A DNA stretch of 44,960 nucleotides from Bacillota bacterium (GTDB taxonomy: Bacteria > Bacillota > Clostridia > Acetivibrionales > DSM-1351): contig JAEZIB010000179.1 of the NCBI GenBank assembly GCA_023416275.1, forward strand, positions 1 through 44,960, written 5' to 3'. Shown here piece by piece: positions 39,957 to 44,960 of the stretch (the stretch's first letter is position 1; every line of letters begins with the position of its first letter). A model generated the notes under the pieces. That model had not been told where the DNA came from. It did no database searches and was given only the letters and a program-made list of their open reading frames with translations. The position numbers and the translations under genes are program-made.

Positions 39957-40613
39957 TTATTCAATCAACTTGCCCATATAAGAAATATTGTCATCAGCTT
40001 CAATTTTAATTATATTTTTACCAATTTCCTCATCACCTTTATAAGCTATAATATTAATTGTAGAACTACTTACAACAGTGTTTGGACTATTCTTCTGCAA
40101 TGGTGTCCAATATATAGTGTCACCGGAATTAATTATTAACTCTTTGCCTTTATTATGAATCTTGCCGTCAGAAGAATTCCATAGCAGCAATTCTCCATCT
40201 GTTATACTTACTTTAATAGATTCTGCATCATTGCACTCAATTTTCAAAGGAAATCCAGGTACACTACTCATGGTCAATTGATACTTTCCAATTAGGAAGT
40301 CCACATTCGGTTTTACTTCAAATGATGAATTGTCTGCTGCAAAGGCTGTTATCACAAAACCTCCAAATATCTTTTTTGCAATAGGTGTCTTTGTAGTTAT
40401 AACTTCATTAGTATTCAGCATATTCTGCATATATGGCAAACAAACGTTAAAAAACAGTACAAATATAAGTGCAATTGCAAAAACAGATGCTATTTTCCAA
40501 TTTGAAAAGTAATATTTAGATTGCTTTATATTTTTATTAATGTTTAATAATTTATTTTTTAATTCCTCATCAGCCTTAATTTCACTCATACCACTAATAT
40601 ATTTATCCTTCAT
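39957..40613 (-). CDS. Putative membrane-anchored anti-sigma factor
   Basis: The 218-residue protein starts at ATG 40613 behind GGAGGG. It has a cytosolic N-terminus (EIKADEELKNKLLNINKNIK), a single transmembrane helix at ~43-60 (IASVFAIALIFVLFFNVC) and an exported beta-rich domain (FEVKPNVDFLIGKYQLTMSS, LLLWNSSDGKI, GDTIYWTPL). It is encoded 80 bp after an ECF sigma factor on the same strand. Membrane anti-sigma factors with this topology bind the sigma factor until a signal is sensed outside. No zinc-binding HxxxCxxC motif is present, so the assignment rests on topology and gene order. Confidence 0.68.
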   Translation of the reverse strand: MKDKYISGMSEIKADEELKNKLLNINKNIKQSKYYFSNWKIASVFAIALIFVLFFNVCLPYMQNMLNTNEVITTKTPIAKKIFGGFVITAFAADNSSFEVKPNVDFLIGKYQLTMSSVPGFPLKIECNDAESIKVSITDGELLLWNSSDGKIHNKGKELIINSGDTIYWTPLQKNSPNTVVSSSTINIIAYKGDEEIGKNIIKIEADDNISYMGKLIE

Positions 40614-40693
40614 AATTCTCCCTCCATAAAGTTAAATTTTAAATAATCTAATAGAAACATGTTAAACCCAAGACTTAAAACTGTAATTGAATA

Positions 40694-41188
40694 TCAGTCA
40701 TTTTCCCATTCCTCACCTAGTTTTGTTTTAAGAAGCTCTCTAGCTCTTTTAAGCTGCGTACGTATCGTTGGCTCTTTTTTTCCAAGTAGTCCTGCAATTT
40801 CCATAGTACTATAGCCTTCATAATAATATAAATATATAACACTGCGATATTTAACGGGAAGTTTTAATACCTGTTCTACAACTTCTCTATTCTCGCTACT
40901 CTTTATTGGCAGTGAAAGACTGTCAATTGGGATAAATCTTCTTTTCCATGGAGTTCTCAGCATATCCTTACAAGCATTTATAGTTGCCCTAATTATCCAT
41001 GCTTTTTCATGTTCAGAATCAACGAAGTATTTATCCAATTCAAAAATCTTTGTAAAAATAATTTGACACATATCTTCAGCATCACTTATATTTTTAAGAT
41101 ACGTTAAAGAAAGTCTGTAAATAACATCTGTATATTTATTGACCAACTCTGAAAAATAGTCTTCTGATCTCTTTAGTTTTGTTTGCAC
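40694..41188 (-). CDS. ECF-family RNA polymerase sigma factor
   Basis: It starts at GTG 41188, seven bases after AAGGAG; 164 residues, a normal ECF length. Sigma region 2 is seen as LVNKYTDVIYRLSLTYLKN and SDAEDMCQIIFTKIFEL, then EKAWIIRATINACKDMLR. Region 4 HTH is VIYLYYYEGYSTMEIAGLLG followed by KKEPTIRTQLKRARELLKTK. It directs RNA polymerase to a small regulon, held in check by the downstream membrane protein. An ECF-type promoter (GAAAC, 17 bp, CGT) lies just upstream, suggesting autoregulation. Targets beyond itself are unknown. Confidence 0.9.
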   Translation of the reverse strand: MQTKLKRSEDYFSELVNKYTDVIYRLSLTYLKNISDAEDMCQIIFTKIFELDKYFVDSEHEKAWIIRATINACKDMLRTPWKRRFIPIDSLSLPIKSSENREVVEQVLKLPVKYRSVIYLYYYEGYSTMEIAGLLGKKEPTIRTQLKRARELLKTKLGEEWEND

Positions 41189-41226
41189 TTACTCACTCCT
41201 TACAATTTATTATCCTTTTACTAATA

Positions 41227-41256
41227 AAACGAATCAAAATAAGAAAAAGTTTCATA
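41227..41256 (-). promoter_or_regulatory. Candidate autoregulatory ECF promoter
   Basis: On the minus strand TGAAACTT (GAAAC at 41253-41249) is followed after 17 nt by CGT (41231-41229), the classic -35/-10 layout of ECF promoters, with a T-rich spacer. It lies ~40 bp upstream of the sigma gene. Confidence 0.6.
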
Positions 41257-41322
41257 AGTAAAAGTATTTATTTACATATTATACTTCTTATAAGATTTTT
41301 TACATATAAATTGCTATACACT

Positions 41323-41368
41323 AAAAAACTGTAGAAAGCTACGTTTATCACGCAACCCCCTACAGTTT
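41323..41368 (-). terminator. Intrinsic terminator of the GH10 gene
   Basis: On the minus strand AAACTGTAG pairs with CTACAGTTT around a 25 nt loop and continues into TTTTTTAG. It is ~250 bp past the GH10 stop. Confidence 0.55.
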
Positions 41369-41558
41369 CTACTCCTTCAAAAAAGCTCAGCAGATCAATT
41401 TTCAATTGTAGCTGTAGTACTAATTCAATTACTATCGGCAATAGCTTAGGTTATGTTGCTTACTCTACCAAATAATGTCCAAAAACACTTTGGATCTTTG
41501 TAATTCCAAAAGCACCATGCTAGCACAAGGTTTGATTTTAAAGCTTATATCTGGTGAA

Positions 41559-41603
41559 GGCTGAAAAACCGTAATTGATTTAGCAAATTTCGATTCTTCA
41601 GCC
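41559..41603. repeat. Inverted repeat past the GH10 stop
   Basis: GGCTGAA (41559-41565) and TTCAGCC (41597-41603) enclose a 31 nt loop directly downstream of the GH10 gene. It may help terminate or stabilise its mRNA. Confidence 0.4.
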
Positions 41604-41621
41604 AATTGTTTAAGTTTTAAA

Positions 41622-44600
41622 CTAAATCAAGCCTGAGTTTTTTAAAATCTTGGTAATGATTGATGCTACCTCTCCACGTGTAATATTGCTTTGAGGCGCA
41701 ATTAATTTTAAATTTGTACCAGATATTATATTATTCTTTATGCAAGCAGCTATAGACATTTTTGACCAGTTTGGTACCTTGTCAGAATCCTTAAAGCTAC
41801 TTAATGTGTTGTTCAAATCATTTTCATTCAAATCATTTTTTATTCCAGCAAGCTTCATAGCCTTTGCAACTATTACTAAAGCTTCTTGGCGAGTAATTTT
41901 GCTGTCAGGTTTGAATGAATTGTTTGCATAGCCAGATACTAAGCCATACTCATAAGCTATACTTATTGAATCATAGTACGCAGATGCTTTTGTCACATCA
42001 ATGAAGCTATCAACTCCTGTACCACTTCTATATAGACCTAAAGCCTTTACAACTGAGTCAATAAATTCACCTCTGCTAATACTCATATTAGGATTAAATT
42101 TCTCGTCCTCAGTACCGCTCATAATTAGTCTTGAAGTAACTAAATTTACTGCATCCTTTGACCAATGCTTCTGAACATCACTGTAAGTTTTAGTATTAGC
42201 TATAACGGTATATGTACTATTTGTCATACTCTTTATCTTAGCAAAATATTTACCACCAATAAATACTATTGAGGTTGGAATATGAGAGAAACTACCATCT
42301 GTATTAATAATAACAGCTGTAGCAACTTCCTTTGGATCAAAGTCATCAGGAATTGCTATCAATCTCTCAATAAAGCTGTCAAATTTTGATACATTAATAG
42401 TTTTAACTCCATTAGTAACCGTAATTTCAAAGTCAATAGGCTTTGTCACAAGCTTATGTTTATTGTTTTTAGCATTCTTTTCAGCTAAAGCAATCTTATC
42501 ATCAGATGACTCTTCTATTTTAATACTAATGGTTATATCCTTTAAATTTGAGCCTAAAGCTACCACCATTTTTTCAATGTCAATTTTAGACGTAGGAAGA
42601 ATGTAGGTTGCATTTTCAGTATTAATTTCCAGTACAGCATTTTTTGCTTTTAAATCTTTAAAGGTTACACCTTCCAACTTACCTTCTACAAGATTAGAAC
42701 CATTCATTACATCAATAGTAATAGTCAAAATATTGTCTTTGAGCACTTTTTTAATTTCTTTGTCTATTATCTCTAGTATAGTATGTTTTTTGCCCTTTGT
42801 AATTGTTGATATTATATTGGCAAACTTATCATTTTTACCATTGATTTTTATTTTATCATCATTTGGTATTGTTCCAGAACTTGAGCCTGAACTTGTACCA
42901 GAACCAGTGTCTGGATTTGTCCCTTTTGCTGATACTAATTTGACAGCGCCTATTTTATTTAAACTAGACCAGCCATTGTTAGAAATATCGTTCCAACTAG
43001 TAGCGCTATCTCTCGTACCCTTACTATTGTCTGAATTATTAACTTGAAGGTCAAAGCCAAGAACACTTCCTTCTACTGCATTAATCTTATCCAAGTCAAT
43101 AGCAGCTTCTATAATATAACCTGTATCTGTAACTATTGCTGCTGAAGTAAGTGAACTTCCACCTGGATTGCTTCCAAAGCTCTGCTCATTATTGAAATTA
43201 ACTCTATACTGACCATCATCATTTCCGTAAACATCCGTTCTATCATTTTTTTGATCAACAAATATTTCTAGAGAATCCTGCTGGTAAGCATCCGTACTTT
43301 CTTTATGTAAACTGCCATCTGTTACTGTAGCAAATACATAGAGTTTATTATCATCCCACATAGTTCTTGCAACTGCAGTAGCACCTGATGATCCAATAAC
43401 GAATTTATTAACGCTGATTTCATTAGCTTTGTCCCATATAGCATCTTTAGTTCCATCAATTGTAGGTGTGCCTTTTATCGCTTCAGTTGCACCTAACTCT
43501 TCACTAAGAGTCAAAGTCCCTATATTATCTTTATTGTTATGCTGATTATTTGTTATATCATTCCAGGAAACCTGTGTTCCGCTTCCATCCACAAATCGTA
43601 TATCAAATGGCACTTTACCGTTCAACGCAACTGCAGAAGATAATGGAATTTTTGCTTCAAGAATATAACCACTGTCTGTTTCAATAATTTTGAAATTATT
43701 ATTAGATTTCTTACGCTCAAAGGTTGTTTTAGTATCATTTACAAATACATCTATTAACCCCGATTTATTAGTTGAATAAGTATCTGTTACCTCTGCTAGA
43801 ACATACAGATTATTTTCATCCCAACGTGTTTTGAAGGAGCCTACATAACCGTTATCAGCTTGCACTAAAATTGGTGCATTAGCTTCCCATAGAAGCTCAC
43901 TCTTTCCATCAATTTTAGGCGTTCCTTTAGGTGTTGATAAATTTTTAATTAGAATTGGGAGCTTCGCAGCATACTCTGAATAATCTGGATTCGCTAATAC
44001 AACACCCCAGTATGCATATTTTGCTTGTTGATTTGTATCAAAAAGCAGTGGTTTTTCAAGCCTTGTAATTGGGAAGGTTGACAACCAGGTATTAGCATCT
44101 GAAATTCCCCATATTGCTACACTGCTAATGCAGTCTTTTTCAACATCTAACGCCTTAAGACCTTCAAACAACTGTTTATAACGATATCCCTGTTCAAGCA
44201 GTACTGCTGCTGGAACGTCATTATCAGCTGTTGACTTCGCAAAATCGCTAACACTATCATCATAATTACTTACATCCAACTCAGTAACCTGATTGTCAAG
44301 ACCAGCATCTCCAAATTTCTTAATAGAAGTAATAATCGAGCTTACTGATGGCTGAGTACGTCCTATATGACACTGGTGACCCACACCATCAATTAGTTTT
44401 TCATCTTTATTTACTTCTTGTACTAGAGCGTATAAGAAATCACGTTTTGAAGGTTGTTCTGTATTATAATCATTGATATAAAGCTTACCATCATAGCCTT
44501 TTGCAGCTAATTCATCTTTTGCAGTTTTAAAGGCTTCCTTGATGAAGTCTTTACCTGTTATAACATACCACTTGCTTCTACGCATACCATCAGGCTGTGA

Positions 44601-44960
44601 TGGGTCAATAACCTCATTAACCACATCATAATAGTCTATGTACTCACCATATCTATTAATTATAATCTTAATATAAGCTCTCATTCTATTGAGTACTAGT
44701 TCTTTGTTGGCAGCCTGTTTTGCAGGGTCTTTCTCTATTAGAACCAATTTGCCATTTGCATCTGTTGTTGTCAGCTCGTTTCCATTTTCATCTGTAAAGA
44801 GCCAGTCAGGTGTCTGACTATGCCATACAAAAGTGTGCCAACGCCATTTCATATCATTTTCTTCTGTGTAAATTTTCATATCATCAGATTTTTTCCAGCG
44901 TAAATTTGCTTCTGTAATATCCTCAAGAGCAAGAAAAGTTTCTGGTAATATATTTTCAGG
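41622..44960 (-). CDS. SLH-anchored GH10 xylanase with CBM9 domains, 5' end outside window
   Basis: The frame runs open to the window edge; the N-terminus, signal peptide and any leading CBM are missing. The visible part starts inside the GH10 barrel (PENILPETFLAL, MKWRWHTFVWHSQTPDW). It has acid/base Glu in YYDVVNEVID, LYINDYNTE and nucleophile Glu in VTELDVSNYDD. Two CBM9-like beta-sandwiches follow (starting GTPKIDGKSELLWEA and GTPTIDGTKDAIWDK), then a Gly/Ser-rich linker, a ~200-residue spacer domain and three SLH repeats (HWSKDAVNLVTSR..., ...YGLVSGYANNSFKPD, ...NIISGTNLKLIAPQSNITR). It hydrolyses xylan at the cell surface, held to secondary wall polymer by the SLH domains. It has no dockerin, so it is outside the cellulosome. 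A T-rich hairpin lies downstream. Confidence 0.93.
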   Translation of the reverse strand, partial: PENILPETFLALEDITEANLRWKKSDDMKIYTEENDMKWRWHTFVWHSQTPDWLFTDENGNELTTTDANGKLVLIEKDPAKQAANKELVLNRMRAYIKIIINRYGEYIDYYDVVNEVIDPSQPDGMRRSKWYVITGKDFIKEAFKTAKDELAAKGYDGKLYINDYNTEQPSKRDFLYALVQEVNKDEKLIDGVGHQCHIGRTQPSVSSIITSIKKFGDAGLDNQVTELDVSNYDDSVSDFAKSTADNDVPAAVLLEQGYRYKQLFEGLKALDVEKDCISSVAIWGISDANTWLSTFPITRLEKPLLFDTNQQAKYAYWGVVLANPDYSEYAAKLPILIKNLSTPKGTPKIDGKSELLWEANAPILVQADNGYVGSFKTRWDENNLYVLAEVTDTYSTNKSGLIDVFVNDTKTTFERKKSNNNFKIIETDSGYILEAKIPLSSAVALNGKVPFDIRFVDGSGTQVSWNDITNNQHNNKDNIGTLTLSEELGATEAIKGTPTIDGTKDAIWDKANEISVNKFVIGSSGATAVARTMWDDNKLYVFATVTDGSLHKESTDAYQQDSLEIFVDQKNDRTDVYGNDDGQYRVNFNNEQSFGSNPGGSSLTSAAIVTDTGYIIEAAIDLDKINAVEGSVLGFDLQVNNSDNSKGTRDSATSWNDISNNGWSSLNKIGAVKLVSAKGTNPDTGSGTSSGSSSGTIPNDDKIKINGKNDKFANIISTITKGKKHTILEIIDKEIKKVLKDNILTITIDVMNGSNLVEGKLEGVTFKDLKAKNAVLEINTENATYILPTSKIDIEKMVVALGSNLKDITISIKIEESSDDKIALAEKNAKNNKHKLVTKPIDFEITVTNGVKTINVSKFDSFIERLIAIPDDFDPKEVATAVIINTDGSFSHIPTSIVFIGGKYFAKIKSMTNSTYTVIANTKTYSDVQKHWSKDAVNLVTSRLIMSGTEDEKFNPNMSISRGEFIDSVVKALGLYRSGTGVDSFIDVTKASAYYDSISIAYEYGLVSGYANNSFKPDSKITRQEALVIVAKAMKLAGIKNDLNENDLNNTLSSFKDSDKVPNWSKMSIAACIKNNIISGTNLKLIAPQSNITRGEVASIITKILKNSGLI

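Larger units (their letters stand above)
41189..41621. other. Intergenic between GH10 and ECF sigma genes
   Basis: This 433 bp stretch contains the ECF-type promoter (41227-41256), the GH10 terminator (41323-41368) and an inverted repeat GGCTGAA/TTCAGCC (41559-41603). No gene is visible. Confidence 0.5.

Overview
The window is AT-rich, chromosome-like DNA from a cellulolytic, cellulosome-forming Clostridia species. The basis is: a GH30 xylanase and a GH9 endoglucanase each ending in a type I dockerin, a membrane-anchored single-cohesin protein resembling OrfX of mesophilic clostridia, and a GH10 xylanase anchored by SLH domains. The dockerins carry Ala-Leu/Ala-Ile at the recognition positions, as in C. 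cellulolyticum-like mesophiles and not the Ser-Thr of C. thermocellum. No tRNA, rRNA or CRISPR array was seen.

Layout. 1-2465 (minus): a RecQ-type helicase fused to a phosphoribosyltransferase, with its stop codon abutting the start of a DprA-like gene cut by the window edge. 2799-6334 (minus): radical SAM protein, SDR oxidoreductase, a beheaded TPR remnant and a polyferredoxin gene broken by an in-frame stop. 6786-10239: a LysR regulator divergent from a YeiH-type exporter, followed by a TauE/SafE exporter, suggesting a sulfur-anion module. 10250-12052: an ABC exporter. 12505-18213 (plus): a three-gene set made of a HTH-transmembrane protein and two secreted TPR proteins sharing an Asn/Gly-rich motif. 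18277-18621: a MITE-like element. 18700-22866 (minus): GH30-dockerin and GH9-CBM3-dockerin. 23561-31796: a divergent cis-prenyltransferase, a serine hydrolase, a DUF2809 protein, an SGNH/MBOAT acetylation pair, an acyl-CoA thioesterase, an AAA ATPase and CrcB. 32185-41188: the cohesin protein, then an accessory block with two paralogous Cys-rich octapeptide-repeat proteins, a radical SAM/SPASM protein with a PqqD-like front end, a proteasome-beta-like Ntn hydrolase, a peptidoglycan-binding protein, a small exported protein and an ECF sigma/anti-sigma pair. 41622-44960: the GH10-CBM9-SLH xylanase, 5' end outside the window.

Non-coding structure is unusually rich. There are two copies of a ~155 bp structured element with inverted ends and a compensatory base change; at least nine scattered copies or fragments of an imperfect ~60 bp palindrome (three just upstream of start regions); a six-unit ~28 bp array with palindromic cores; and several intrinsic terminators.

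The most promising undescribed systems are the Cys-rich repeat/radical SAM block with its proteasome-like neighbour (candidate RiPP or modified surface protein) and the HTH-TM/secreted-TPR trio. Functional statements are inferred from motifs read by eye; no database search was possible.
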